Below are positions 1 through 14,500 of a stretch of 64,000 nucleotides of DNA, one piece after another. The stretch lies in NCBI GenBank assembly GCA_029718625.1, contig CM056380.1, forward strand, positions 98,196,780 to 98,260,779, written 5' to 3'. Position 1 is the stretch's first letter; each line of letters opens with the position of its first letter. The notes beneath the pieces are model-generated. The model did not search any database and was not told the DNA's origin. It saw only the letters and a program-made list of their open reading frames with translations. Source of the stretch: Synaphobranchus kaupii. Lineage: Eukaryota > Chordata > Actinopteri > Anguilliformes > Synaphobranchidae. A program made the translations under genes and the position numbers.

Positions 1-421
1 TAAGTCAGGAGAACAAAACCCTTCCAGTTATCCATCCATATATCTACTGCATACCTGGCAGCAGAGTAATGGTTTAAGGCTTGTTTGATACATCAGACCC
101 TTGATGACTTAGAGCCATTTAGCCAACCATGTGTTCCATACTGTTCCAGAGTAATTTACAGCTAAATCTAGTCCCGCCCCCCAATTCCCATAGAGATCCA
201 TTCAAATGCAGAGAAGTTATAGTATCGCTTGTAAGAGTACCAGACAATAAGATATCAAGAGTCTTTTTATGTTGTTGGGTCACAGACATCAGGAAGTCAT
301 GGCATGCAAAGGATATGCGACCAAATATTAAAAATGATTACTTTATTCTACATTATGTTAAACTGTCCAATATATTCCCCAATGTTAAACTCCCCAATAT
401 TTTTTGATGCCCGAAAAAAAA

Positions 422-445
422 GGGGGGGGGGGGGGGGGGGGGGGG
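422..445. repeat. Poly(G) run, 24 bases
   Basis: An uninterrupted run of 24 G directly follows a run of A. Such runs are length-unstable and error-prone in sequencing, so the exact length should not be trusted. Confidence 0.9.
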
Positions 446-454
446 ACTATGTAC

Positions 455-572
455 AAAAGGTTCTATAATTTCTAAACGGTTCATGTATCCTTTCAAACTG
501 AAAGTGCTAGAGTACAGAACCAAAATAACAAATGATGTGTCACCGTCCAATTAATTATGGTGCTCACTGTAT
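455..572 (+). repeat. Dispersed repeat, copy 1, internally deleted
   Basis: The segment starting ggttctataatttctaaacg and ending near tggtgctcactgta is nearly the same as 46715-46905. This copy lacks about 75 internal bases present in the other. The layout resembles fragments of a fish DNA-transposon terminus, but I cannot name the family. Confidence 0.7.
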
Positions 573-714
573 ATAGGTCATGATACGTTTTCACTACAAC
601 CAAAACATTTTGCTCTTAAGCATTAAAGTGTATTTGTATTCTTCCCCTTATGTTGTCTAAAATTTCCCATGACCCCCCCCCCCCCCCCATCATGTCATGT
701 CATGGCACCCGTAG

Positions 715-3700
715 GTTATTGATCTCCTGGTGCTGTTCATCCTGCACTCCACCAACACCAACCACAGCCGCCGAGGGGCGGAGAGGGTACTGCGGATGAA
801 GGTTCGAGGAGGACAGATTCGGGAGGCTCTACTGCAGAAAACCTTCCGGAGCCACGCACAGGTGACCACACCTGGAACGAGGAATGTGCTCAATTGCTGA
901 CATGGGGCCAGAGTCCACTGTACAAAGTTGATTGATGTCTGTTGTCTGAGGAGGGGGGTTGGATACTTTGTTATATGAAAGTATGTGGTATAGGTGTAAA
1001 TGTGTGTGGTATAGTTGTAAATAGAAGTCTCTGTGTGTGGTATAGTTGTGAATAGAAGTCTATCTGTGGTATAGTTGTGAATAGCAGTCTGTTGTATTGT
1101 TGTGAATAGCAGTCTGTGTGGTATAGTTGTTGTGAATAGCAGACTCTGTGGTATAGTTATGAATAGCAGTCGGTGTGTGGTATAGTTGTGAATAGCAGTC
1201 TGTGTGTGGTATAGTTGTGAATAGAAATGTGTGTGTGGTATAGTTGTGAATAGCAGTCTGTGTGTGGTATAGTTGTGAATAGCAGTCTGTGTGTGTAGTA
1301 TAGTTGTGAATAGCAGTCTCTGTGTGTGGTATAATTGTGAATAGCAGTCTCTATGTGTGGTATAGTTGTGAATAGCAGTCTCTGTGTGTGGTATAGTTGT
1401 GAATAGCAGTCTGCGTGTGTGGTATAGTTGTGAATAGAAGTCTGTGTGTGGTATAGTTGTGAATAGCAGTCTCTGTGTGTGGTATAGTTGTGAATAGCAG
1501 TCTGGGTGTGTGGTATAGTTGTGAATAGCAGTCTCTGTGTGTGGTATAGTTGTGAATAGCAGTCTCTGTGTGTGTGGTATAGTTGTGAATAGCAGTCTCT
1601 GTGTGTGTGGTATAGTTGTGAATAGCAGTCTCTATGTGTGGTATAGTTGTGAATAGCAGTCTCTGTGTGTGTGGTATAGTTGTGAATAGCAGTCTCTGTG
1701 TGTGGTGCAGGAGATGCGCAGCTACTTTCCCTCCATCCTGGCTCTTGCACAGAGCCTCCTGCGTTCCCTGGACCCCTGCGTGGTGCCTTTTGGAGGACAC
1801 ATGTACAAACACGCCTTCACCGCCTTCGACTCCTACTGCCAGCAGGTGTGTGCGTGCGTGCGTACGTGGGGATGTTTAACTGTGTGGGGCTGTGTTTGAG
1901 TACAGCGTGTAGTGATATATGTAGCTGTACGTTCAAGTGTATGCATTCCTGTGCTGGTGTGTGGAGTGCCTGTGTGGATATGTGAGTCAGTTTGCACCCT
2001 GGCATGTGCAGTTACATGCGTAACTGCAGTCTCTGTGCCCTGCAGGAGGTGGTGGGCTCCCTGGTCACCCACGTGTGCAGCGGTGTGAGTGGTGAGGTGG
2101 ACGTGGCCCTGGAGCTGCTTTGTGAGCTGGTGACGCAGAGACCGGCCGAGATGGCGCGCTACGCCATCTTCGTCAAGGTAGGTGGAGCCTCGGGCCCCCG
2201 TGAACCACCTTCCATCACCATCTGAGACCGAGACAACCTGACGCTGGTGTTTTTTTTACAGGGCATCCTGGACTACATGGACAACCTGACGCCCCAGGAG
2301 ATCCGCAGGCTGTTCTACCTGCTCAGCTCGCTGGCCTTTGGGCAGGACCAGCACAGCAGCCACATCCAGGTGAGCTGGCCTACAGCTGACGGTAGACGTC
2401 TCTGATGCCTCTCTTGTGCCCTGCGGTCGGTCCAGACTGTACCAGTGCGGTCTGTTGCAGGCGTCCTGGGAAAGAGTGCTTTAGTTGGCAAGGTAAGGCC
2501 TGCCTCATTACTCACTGTTGAGTCCCCTGGTCGCCGGGGTGACTGCAGCCTGCTTATGCCAACTGCTTCAGCTACCCAGTCCTCCGGCAAAGCAACTGGC
2601 GTGCCTCAGGTAGCGGTCTGCGCGGGTCTGATTGAGTCATTCTGAGCCCACCCGCTCCCGCTGCTTTTCATGCCGCCCGCGCCCGCGCCGCATATATTCC
2701 CGCCGAAACCCGCCCGCTCCCGCAAGACCTTGTCCAAAACCCGCCCGCAAACCCGCCGCATCGCCTTAAAATCCCATATGCAAGCTCGCATCCCCTTAAA
2801 ATCCTATTGCCTGACACTTATAGAATGTATTGACAATGTACACTTAGATAATGTATAGATAATGTAATGCAATAACCAAGTTGTTTATTTGCAGCCATAA
2901 ACCGTGCCAAAAACTATGGCTCGTATAGCGCAACGGAAACAAAAATGTTTTTCATAGCAATAAGATGCCGTTAGGTCATATCCTTTATTACATGAGGTGG
3001 ACTGGCCCTGTTATTAACAGAGTTAAAATAAATTGAAATGTTGGCACATTTTCATCTTATGAAGTAATGTTTATTTCAAAACAGAACAGTTTTAGTTGCG
3101 CTTTCTGCAACAGCAGCAATAACAGGCTATGGCATGGATAACTCAAATACCTAATAAATATACATTAAAATGGTCACATTAAAATAAAATAAAAATGTAT
3201 AAAATGAGGTAGTAGTATAGGCTGCAAAATGAAGAAGATTGTAAGCCATTTTAGCTTTATACTGCTGTTTACCGTTCATTTCTGGCGGGATTTTTTAGGC
3301 TATAGGCTTACACAATCAAATCAGGATATCCCATCATTAACAAAATGAAAGCAAACTGAAGCGTCTTGTATCTCTAAAATCCGTTTAATGGTAACGCAAA
3401 CATAGTGAAATGGGTAACGTTTCCCGTGGATGAAAAGAATGTCACTCGCTGATGATGGTTTCAGCATGGTCCGTCTCTCCTCCAGAATGCGCCCGCACAC
3501 ACTAAATGACCTCCGAAGGCACATTTTAAAAGGAAATGTTGTTAATAATACAGCCTTTATTCTACCTAATTTTATAGGGGAATTTTGTTTGCGACAGTTT
3601 TGTTGTGCAGCCTAGATGCAAATGATTGTTTTAGTTAACTTATCCTAACGCAGTCTGTTGTTGTCATTAGGACCTATCTGTAAACGCAACTGAAACTGGT

Positions 3701-6700
3701 TATCATACCCGCAGCATTCTAACGTGACCGCCCACACCCGCCCGCAGCTACATAAAAAAAACCACTGTGCCGCTAAAAACTGTCGGGATCCACGGGAGTT
3801 ATGCAGACCTCTAGCCTCAGGTGTCTGTGTGCAGACTGGAAAGAAGCCGTTGGTTTGTCGCAATTGTTTTGGAGTACACACAAGCTAATGTGCAGCCCTC
3901 TTTTACTGAAGGAGGATGTTACAGAATTAGGTCGGCTTGGCAGTTATGACTGGATATTCCAAACTTCCGTTTCCAAAGTGTTGACCTAGCCGTCTCTCTC
4001 CATCTGTCTGGCTGTGTGTTTGTGTTTGTCTGTCTCGCTCCAGGATGACATACACATGGTGCTACGGAAGCAGCTGTCCAGCGCCGTGCCCAAGTACAAG
4101 CGCATCGGCATCATCGGCGCTGTCATGGTGGTGGGCAGCATGGGCTGCTGCAGGTACCACAGAGCGGCATTACCACAGATCAGTGTGACCACAGAGCGGC
4201 ATTACCACAGAGTGGCGTTACCACAGAGCCTGCATTACCACAGAGCCTGCATTACCACAGAGCGGCTTTACCAGAGCAGCATTACCACAGAGCCTGCATT
4301 ACCACAGAGCCGGCATTACCAGAGCGGCATAACCACAGAGCCTACATTACCACAGAGCAGCATTACCACAGAGCAGGCTTACCTGAGAGCAGCATTACCA
4401 CTGAGCAACGTTACCTCAGAGCAGCATTACCACTGAGCGGCATTACCATAGAGCTGCTGAACATATTGAACATACATGTAATTGAACATATTTTCACAAT
4501 CTGCTTTTCATATGAAATGTAACAATCGTTAGTCCAGTTCAAAAATATCGCGGAAGTTTAATTTCGCCTTCAATGGTCTGATATTCACCATTCATTTTAT
4601 TGGAAGCTCCAATCTTTTGCATTCATCACATGCGCTGTACACACAGTATGGCTTACTTCCAGGTGCTTCACAGCTTAGGTTAGGTGAGGGCACACTCTCC
4701 TGTCCTCCTCCTCCTACGTAAATATGCATGTCTATGCTTACCACCAAGGTTCAGCTGAACACACACATGCACACACACACTACATCACTACATACAGCAT
4801 ACATACATAATTTGTGGCTTGATGCATTAATGGTCTTTTGTTCAGGGCCCAGTCTGAGGGCTGTGGGAAGTCTCAGGGCGGGAGCCTGTCCAAGGAGACG
4901 TACAGACAGGTGAGCACACGCCTCTGCAGCTGTTACACCCTGTCTCAAGTAGATTTGTCTGCTGATTTAGTGTTTGTCTGCTCTGAGGGTGGCGACGTGT
5001 ATGATCAGTATCCGTGTAAGGCCTACTGTGTTATTACGGGTGTGGTTTCAGTGCTGAGGTAGAGCATGTGTATGACCTGTCATTGTCAGTGTCTGTGCAT
5101 AAGATGACATGATTTGGTATGAGGTTTTCTACGTGTGCAGACACCGTATATGTCCTGCTGTGGTTTTTGCATGTGCTGAGGCAGCGTATGTGTGTAGATG
5201 GTGACGTGTGTGTTGATGCATGTTTGTGTGTGTACCGACGGGTCAGGTGACGTCCCTGTTGGAGCTGGTGCGATCCTGTAGTGAGGTGTCCCCAGAAGCA
5301 GCTGCTCTGTACTACGATGAGCTGGCCAACCTGCTGCAGACCTGCAAGCTTGACCCAGTGGTTCAGGTCAGTCTCTCTGAAGATTGCCATGATTCCTAGC
5401 ATATTACTGTACTGTGCCACAGGAGACTGTGACACTGGGAGTGTGGAAATTGCCCATGAACTGAAAAAATAATAATAATGTGAGTGAGTGAGTGAGTGAG
5501 TGAGTGAGTGAGTGAGTGAGTGAGTGAGTGAGTGAGTGAGTGAGTGAGTGAGTGAGTGAGTGAGTGAGTGAGTGAGTGAGTGAGTGAGTGAGTGAGTGAG
5601 TGAGTGAGTGAGTGAGCGAGCGAGCGAGCGAGCGAGCGAGCTGCAGTATTGGGCTGATCTCAGAGTGTGTGTCTGTTGCAGGAGTGGATAGGAAAGAGTG
5701 TACTTGAGGACTTCCAAGAGGACTTTGTGCTGGACCTGGGACCAGAGGTATCAGGGTGAGGTTCAAATCCATCTGTGTTTGTTCCTGTGGGAGAGGCATG
5801 CTCTCTGTTTGCATCAGAGCAGCTACAGTTCACTAGCAGTCTAAAGAGGGCATGAAGCACTCTGTAATGTGGCTTTGGTTTGTTTGTTTTTTACCTTAGA
5901 TAAGAAATGGCCCTGAATGCATATCTCAAATCAACCCATATTTGCAAGAAAAATAAATTCAAGGCTATAGACACAGCATTTGACCCCCTCTAGTGTCTCA
6001 TATGGAGATTGCATACCCACTTCCGTTTTTAAATCTGAATACAGATACAGATAATTTTGGTGGTCGAACGGATACAGATACAGATAGTGGCATCGCTGCA
6101 CACCCCTAATATTAATAACGCATGTGGCTTACCCTAAAATAAGGGGGCTCATCTGTGAATGGGTGGAAGAAGGGTGGTGTCTAGAAGAGATCCAAGAGAT
6201 TACAGGAGGCTGTATATCACTGTTCTCCAGTTTAAAACATAACATTAAAGCTGCAATATCACATTGGGGAATTAATACGAGTGACACACAAAAAGAAAAC
6301 ATTGCGTCCTGTGCGATGTCACTATTGCGCACACGCACATTGCGATTTCAATGCTGAAACGATAAGTCGTGCAGCCCGATACAGGGCCACATCTTATCTA
6401 AAGTAAAAAGCAAAGGAACCAGAGCCACATTACCGAGTGCTTCATGTCCCGTTTAAGGCCTCCCCTGACGGAGCTCATTACTTGTGTGTTTTTAGTATGT
6501 GGAATGTAACGTTGCCCTCCTCCGCTCATGTGCACTGCAGCTCCTTCCCTTTCCCTGCGGTGGTCATGTATAATCTGGACGAGGAGGAGAGTCAGGGAGG
6601 CATCGCCATCAACCTCCTGCCTATTCTGTCTGAAGACATTCGCCACAAGGGGGAGCCGTGGAGTCAGCCCGGGAGCAAGGACAAAAAGTCAGTCCTGCTG

Positions 6701-8524
6701 CCGGCCCGGGGAGTCTCTCTGGAGTCCTCTTCATGTTTCACACACGGAGTCCTTCTTTAATAAACATTTCTACTTTAGCCCAGGATCACCCTGTTGCCGT
6801 GCCTTCTCTACACATAAGCCCAGTTTACACTTTTACATTGGCTACTGTGCACAGTTCCAGGACCTTTTGAGTAAATCAAACATCTGAACACACAGCGCCT
6901 CATGATAGGACCACACCAAGTTGTTTTTATGGTCTTAAGTGAGGGTATGGAAGCACTATACCTCTCTCTCCCTTTGTCCTCTGTCCTCCCACAGGCGCGC
7001 GTCTCCACTGTGTTTGGCCTCCTTCTTTCGGCTGCTGCGGTTGTGTGAGGAGCAGCAGCACCAGGGGGACCTGGAGGAGATAGACGCCCTGTTGGGTGAG
7101 GAGATCCACGATGGTCCTGCTCGTAGCGAACGCTGAGCTCGTCTTAAAATATGCTGATCTGTGGGACTTCCAATTGGCTCAGTCGGTGTGACTCTGACCA
7201 CCAGATAATGCTGGGGTCTTACCCCCAGGGGTAGAGTATGTTTAGTTTACCAGGATTCCTTGGGTTGTTCTGCCAGTCGGCAGGCTACATTCTGAGGGAA
7301 AGTGTCTTATTTCACTGCTACAGAGACCTTTTGGTGGCGTTTTCCTGTAGTTGTGGTCCTGGTTGTGATGGACCCGTTGTGTGTGTTGAAGGCTGTCCCC
7401 TGATTCTGATGGACATGGATGTGGTGGAGAAAGCAGAGAGTCTGTCCAGATCCGAGAGGGAGTTCTTGTGTTCTCTGCTCTTCTACACCATCAACTGGTT
7501 CAGAGAGGTAATTACACCTCACTGTTTGAAAGCCCCTTTCTCTCATCGGCAGTTCTTTCAGAGTTCCCTGTGATACACTGGGCGTGTGTTACGAGCATTA
7601 CCGAGGTAGTGACACAGTAAAAATTCTACTTTTGCCTTAAATTAGATTCCTTTTAGAATTGGCCTGGTTATTTACCTGAAATAGTAGTTCCTGTCTGTCA
7701 TCTGTTTGTGTGTGCGTGTAGGTTGTGAATGCATTCAGTCGGCAGAAGGACCCAGAGATGAAGATGAAGGTGATGACTCGACTGCAGAACATCACCTACC
7801 TGCAGACTGTACTGGAAAAAAGCCTGGCAGGTAGGAACTCATGAGAACTGCAGGAAATAATCATTCCTGCTATCTGACTGTCTGAGCACAACTGTGACCA
7901 CTTTAAGGACTGTACACAAATGGCTTTATGAATTCTGTATCATAGTTACCGGAGGAGTTGCGAAGCAGTTGTGAAGGTACAGTTTAATGGCGGTTTTAAA
8001 TGGTTCGGCCTAATCACCTATGAAGAAAGGGCCTGCCTATTATGCTGTGAAGTACACCTCAATGGTGCTTGTATTGTGTATCTTCATTTGCATATTTATT
8101 TGCATCTTTTAATTCTCTAGCAACACCTGGTTTTGTACCACCTCTCGCCAACTTTGACTGTGAGAGTGCAGAGGGGATGGCTCCGCCCTCTTCCACGGCT
8201 CTTCCCAAGAAGGGAAAGAAAGGTAAAGGGGCGATGAAGATGTGACTTCCTGTTTCCTGTGGCACAGTGGCCTGATGTTTCTGCGCAGCTTCTGTAAGAG
8301 TGACTGATGGGGGGGAAACTCTGTGTGTGCTCAGACACTATGCTTCTATGCTGTATGATGACCAGGCAGACTGGGAACACGGCGAGTCATGTGACCCTTG
8401 TGTTTTGGGCAGGGTCCGCTGGGCGGAAGAGGAAAGCACAGGCCAGTAAGAACTCGTCTGGTGACGGCTCCCTGCTGGAGGAGGGGGCGGAGGCAGAGGA
8501 GTCCCAGCAGGTACTGACCCCCTC

Positions 8525-8591
<67 letters not shown>

Positions 8592-11500
8592 GTTTATGCA
8601 CAGAGATGCACACACTTGCACCTCACATAAATGGATAATGTGTAAAAATGTAGGCGATATACAATATACTTGTTAAGGGTTCTGCTGCCGATGAAAGTAT
8701 ATATAGAGAAGAGGCTACAGGTAGCACAGCACGGCCCCTTTGAAACAGGCTGTACTGCCCCAGTGCTGTGGCATTCAGACACCCGCAAGTGTGTCTTTCC
8801 CTTCTCCCCACACACATTTAATTCAGCAGAGGAGCCGGCTTTATTAAAACGTGTGCCTTTGCTTTACGGGCAATAAGCATGGAGGGTATTAACAGGTCTG
8901 ATCTGTACAGCTCAGGTCAAGATGATGCTTCTGGTGCCGAGTCTCTTTTCTCACACACGCTTTCCTCCCAGGACCACCCAGAGAAGGAGAAAGACAAGGA
9001 GAAGGAGAAGGAGAAGGAGACGGAGACGAGGCCGGCTGTCAGCCTGGCTTCTTACCGGCCGTTTTTCCGGGAGCTGGACCTGGAGGTGCTGAGCGTGCTG
9101 AAGTGTGGCCTGCTCTCCCGGTCACTGCTGGACAGCGAGCTCCACAGCAGGGTACGGCCCAATCACACGGAAGCGCACTGCACAGGGCACCAATCACAGG
9201 GGAGGGGCTGTAATGAGATGGGGTGTTTGGCTGGTTGTAGGTCCGGGAGGAAGTGCAGCTTGGCCCTGCGGAGCTCGTGTTCCTGCTGGAGGACCTGTGG
9301 AGAAAGCTGGAGTTCAGCTTGCCTGCTTCACTGGCTAAGAGAGGCTTTTTTCTCAAGGTAAGACACACACACACTCTCGCATACACACACATGCACAAAC
9401 AGACACACACAGGAAGACTAGCTTGTACACTATAGTCTCACACTAAGTGTGTAGCTAATTGGGATCCTAATAAACAATAAACGCATGCAAATGCAGGCGT
9501 ATGCACACTTTACACACGCACACCACATGCATACACACACACTCAGACCCACACACACATGCGTATGTAGGTCCGCATGCACACACTCTACACATAACAT
9601 AAATACACAAACACGCATAGCTTGAGCGGCAGTTTTCTGTCTCATACACATTGAAATGAAAGCGCTGTCGGTGAACATGTTTGTGAGCTCCTTGGCTTTT
9701 CTCCTGCCTCTCTGAATCTCCCTCTCCAGGGAAAGACGGACAGGAGCATGGGCTTCTCTCACCTGCAGCAGAAGAGCACCCTGGACATCGTCCACTGCTG
9801 CATCCAGCTGCTGCCTACGCTCTGTACCCACCTGGAGAACTGCCACAACCACTTTCAGGTTCATACGTCTCCCCCTCCTCTCTGCTTCTACAGCACACAC
9901 CCTCTGTACCCACTCCTCCTCTCTCACACGCGCACACATGCCTCCCGTCCCCTCACACACACCTACTGTACACACTCCTCCTCTCTCACACGCGCATACA
10001 CGCCTCCCGTCCCCTCACACACACCTACTGTACACACTCCTCCTCTCTCACACGCGCACACATGCCTCCCGTCCCCTCACATACACCTACTGTACACACT
10101 CCTCCTCTCTCACACGCGCATACACGCCTCCCGTCCCCTCACACACACCTACTGTACACACTCCTCCTCTCTCACACGCGCACACACGCCTCCCGTCCCC
10201 TCACACACACCTACTGTACACACTCCTCCTCTCTCACACGCGCACACACGCCTCCCGTCCCCTCACACGCACCTACTGTACACACTCCTCCTCTCTCACA
10301 CGCGCACACACGCCTCCCGTCCCCTCACACGCACCTACTGTACACACTCCTCCTCTCTCACACGCGCACACACGCCTCCCGTCCCCTCACACGCACCTTC
10401 TGTACACACTCCTCCTCTCTCACACGCGCATACACGCCTCCCGTCCCCTCACACACACATTCTGTACACACTCCTCCTCTCTCACACGCGCACACACGCC
10501 TCCCGTCCCCTCACACGCACCTTCTGTACACACTCCTCCTCTCTCACACGCGCACACACGCCTCCCGTCCCCCCGGGGCGGAGCCACACAGAAAGCGACG
10601 AGATCGTCTGCCATCGCTCTCACCTCCCATAATGGGTCGCTTGTGTCTTCTATTTTTAGAACACTGCGTTCTTTTAATGATATTGATGGTATACTATGGG
10701 AAATCCCCACCCAGCAATAATGAACCTGTCGTCCATGACATGGAGCTACGGATTGTGGAAATAAAATGTGAAATGGGGGACAATTTACGCATCGGATTTT
10801 TAATTCCCCGTCGCTTCGCCTGCCTGCCTGCCTCGCATCAGCGACAATCCCAAAATGCCTTGCAGACGCAAAGAATCGCCTCTCATTGGAAATGAATGGA
10901 GGAAAAATATAATCGCCCTGAGAAATGTTCTTCTCGTCGCTTTCTGCCTGACACCCTCACTATAAACGCATTGAGCAGCACTATGTAGCTTGTGTAAGTG
11001 AGCTGTGTGTGTGTAGGCCCTGCTCTCTGAGAACCACGGGGTGGTGGATGCCACAGGCCTGGACGTTAAGGAGCACCAGCTCATGTCCTCCGCCTACCAG
11101 CTGCTGCTCCAGGTCCTGCTCTCCTGCTTCAGCTGGTGAGCGTCTGCAACGCTGCGCCGTCCCCTTTTGCCCCGACCCTCAGTCTTACAACTGCAGCAAC
11201 TCAACCTTTATTGATTATAAGAGGAGCTGAAGCTACGGTTGCTTGTGAAACACCCAAAGTCATTAGAGCGGTTTGTAAAGCCAGGTTGTGTTGTGTTGGC
11301 TTGTGTCCCGTGTGGGGTCCCAGGACGGGTTTCTCTCAGCACGAGCACCGTGCGCTGCTGAAAAAGGCCCTGGGCGTGCTGGCTGAGCGTCTGAAGGAAG
11401 ACCAGACCGACCTGACCCTGGACCAACTCACAAGGTCAGAGTTCACACTGGTCCTTCGTTTTCAGTGTACACATTTCAGTGTTGTGAAATTGCTTTTATT

Positions 11501-14500
11501 TTGCACTGAGAAAATAACTTTTTTTTTCTTTGGGTTTTTATGTGGTTTTATGCATCCCATGCCACACAAAAATGATGGGAATTCAATAATACTTTACAAC
11601 AGGGTAAGGGTGGGATTTTCTATCCAAATGATGTCAACAGTTTTTTAAGGTAATTGCATTTTGTGTTAAAGGCACTGTAGGAACTCTGCCAGGTGAACAG
11701 CCTCATTCTCACCTGTAACTAATGTCACTGAAGAGATCCCTGCCCACTGCATTAAGTGAAACATTGTATGATTAATGTCATTGCTGATCAGTGTGTGATC
11801 CATGCATGTGTTTGTCATGCTGTAGGTAATGTCTTGCCCTCTGTCCTCTGTGCAGGCTCAGCTGTGATTACCTGCTTAACTTTCGGAGCACCCTGCCCAG
11901 CCTCGGCACAGCCCTCTCCCTCACACACCTCCTCATAACCGTGTCTGCCCGGGACAGCTCCAACCACACGGCCTACAGAGAAGATATAGGTGAGCTACCG
12001 TCTAACTGTACACAACAGACAAGTGCGCCTCAATCATTATAAAGAGAATTTGAGAAAGTACAAGTCAGGCTACAGAGAACAGTCAGACGGGTTTCTGTTA
12101 TTCCACAGAGAATAGACAGGCGGGTTTCTATTATTCCACAGAGAATAGACAGGCGGGTTTCTATTATTCCACAGAGAATAGACAGGCGGGTTTATGTTAT
12201 TCTACAGAGAATAGACAGGCGGGTTTCTGTTATTCTACAGAGAATAGACAGGCGGGTTTCTATTATTCCACAGAGAATAGACAGGCGGGTTTATGTTATT
12301 CTACAGAGAATAGACAGGCGGGTTTCTATTATTCCACAGAGAATAGACAGGTGGGTTTCTATTATTCCACAGAGGATAGACAGGCGGGTTTCTATTATTC
12401 CACAGAGAATAGACAGGGGTTTCTATTATTCCACAGAGAACAGACAGGTGAGTCTCCTTCACTGCATCTGCTTTGACCTGGACGATGATTTATCATGTGC
12501 TCACAGGTTCCCTCTGCCGGCACTTCCTGTGTCAGGAGTGGGTCATGGCCAGCGGAGAGAGGGAGCGGGGGGTCAAGTACAACGACACCCTGCAGACCCT
12601 CCTCAGGTACACAGACGTAGTGACGCTCTCAGCGGAAGTAGAAAATAATGACATTTTGATTTGTGGGCGGAGTATCCCTTTAAGTGAAATACAGTCCCAT
12701 CTGTATTGACACATTATTCTACCCCCACCACCCCTCCAGCATTTACCTGGCCCACACAGAAGATGTCCTGAAGGCGATAGAGGAGATCGCTGGGGAGGGG
12801 GTTCCAGAGCTAATGAACGCCCCCAAGGATGGCTGCTCCAAAACCTTCCCCACCCTCACAAGGTAGTTATTCTCAGGCCTACAGTTTCCATTTGCTCTCA
12901 ATTGCACAATGGCTGGAATCAACGGATACCATTGAGTCTGGAGCTTTTGTGGCCGTTGTTATGGAATACTTTTGATCTGCACTTCTGCTTTTAAGCTAAA
13001 GACTGAAATAAGAATGCGGTGCATTTCTATTTAAAAGTAATGGTTGAACCAAGTCATTTGACAAGGGCACTGATGGAAAAGAGGTGTTGCTCACTTTCCA
13101 AAGACTTAATAATGGACGGGTTTAATAATGCAGAGTCCCTGTTCTCTGTGCTCCTCTCTCCCCTTTCAGACAGACGTTCTTGGTGTTCTACCGGGGGATG
13201 ATGGCTGATCTGGAGAAGTCTGTACGGAGAATTCCCCCAGCCAGACTGGGTGAAAGCAGTGAGGTGATTGGGTCAGAGCTCGGGATGGCAGGGGCCTCAC
13301 TCACTCACAGACACACAGACACACACAGACACACACACACGTAGCTTAAAGCAGCACGTAAAGCCGTGCCCAAATGTCCTGTCTGATTTCTGTGGCATTA
13401 CGCAGCTGGTGTACAGGGATAACCCCCTGTTGTTGAAGCCAGACTGCCACTGGGACATTACCCTCAGCCCATGCCTTTCAGTACCAGAGCACCAGCAGAG
13501 GTGTATTTTTAAAGCATTGGACTCAGCTGGGGACATAGGTGGTCTTGGTGGACACACTAACCAGTTGGCTTCATTGCTCCAGGAAATTTATCTAACAAGA
13601 AGTGAAGTGAAAGAAAGCGGCTTTAAAATGGTCGCTCAAAATAAGGCTGCGCCAGGGAAACGAATGTGTGTGATAAGGAAGCTGCATCCAATACTTATTG
13701 AGCCTTTAAGAGTGGCTTAAGTAGAGATAATGATCATTAGGATTTGAGGTGGATACAGTGTGGGGTATGCTTCTTCATCTTCAGTCACCGTGTGTGGGGT
13801 CAGAGATGAGCACACACACCTCTGTGATGAAGGGATAGATTTCCCTGGTCTGGTTTTGGGGGAAATCTGTGGGTGTGTGCATGTGTGCGCGGCATGCTGT
13901 GTATGTAACGCCCGTGTTGTGTCCAGGATCATGTTGAGAAACTGCTGACCTGGAACCTGGCGGTGAGAGACTTCCACATCCTGCTCAATTTGGTCAAGGT
14001 AAGAGGTCAAGGAAAACCAAAAATTATTTTGTGCTAGCGTGAGGTTGCCCTCTTGTCCTTATCTCTGTGAAAAACCTAACGCAGTTGTTAATTAAAAGCA
14101 GTTAACAGAAGAGAGGATTGTCCTGCATTCATCTAAATTAAGAATGAAACAGAAAGGGCTTGCCTCAGCTGGCTAAATGTGAAGTGTGCTAAACTGTGTT
14201 AGCAGAAATCATTTTACTTCTCCCTCTCTCTGTCTGCATGCATGTGCATTGTGTGTGACTGTGTGTACCCTTGTTGAGTTTGTTAGTGAGGGAGAGCGTG
14301 CACACACACTCTCACACAGTGTGGCCCGTACGTAGCTGGAGGGCATGCTGGGAAAAGAGTTGTGCGGCAGAAGCGGTCCTGATGTCTCACCAAAGTCACC
14401 ATGCCACAGCGTAACGTCTTTCTCCCGCAGGTGTTTGACAGCCGACCCGTGCTCACAGCGTCCCTGAAGGTCAGTATCGCACAGCTTGTACTTTGAAACA

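Larger units (their letters stand above)
1..714. other. Upstream fancd2 intron sequence, no exon seen
   Basis: No FANCD2-like coding segment is visible before the acceptor at 713-714. The stretch contains a G24 run at 422-445, a C16 run at 673-688 and a copy of a dispersed repeat at about 455-570 (listed separately). The small open frames here have no recognisable product. Confidence 0.7.

Noticed and set aside
1157..1812. Antisense frames with repeated HNYTTH and similar motifs
   Set aside because: They translate the minisatellite before fancd2 exon 1711-1845 and lie antisense to it. No independent coding evidence.
5034..5814. Antisense frames of LTHSLTHS repeats
   Set aside because: Translation of the gtga microsatellite.
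9748..10895. Three long overlapping plus frames of 260-294 codons rich in His, Ser, Thr and Pro
   Set aside because: They are translations of a 62-bp minisatellite without stops in any frame. Only 9730-9858 inside the first is a real fancd2 exon.
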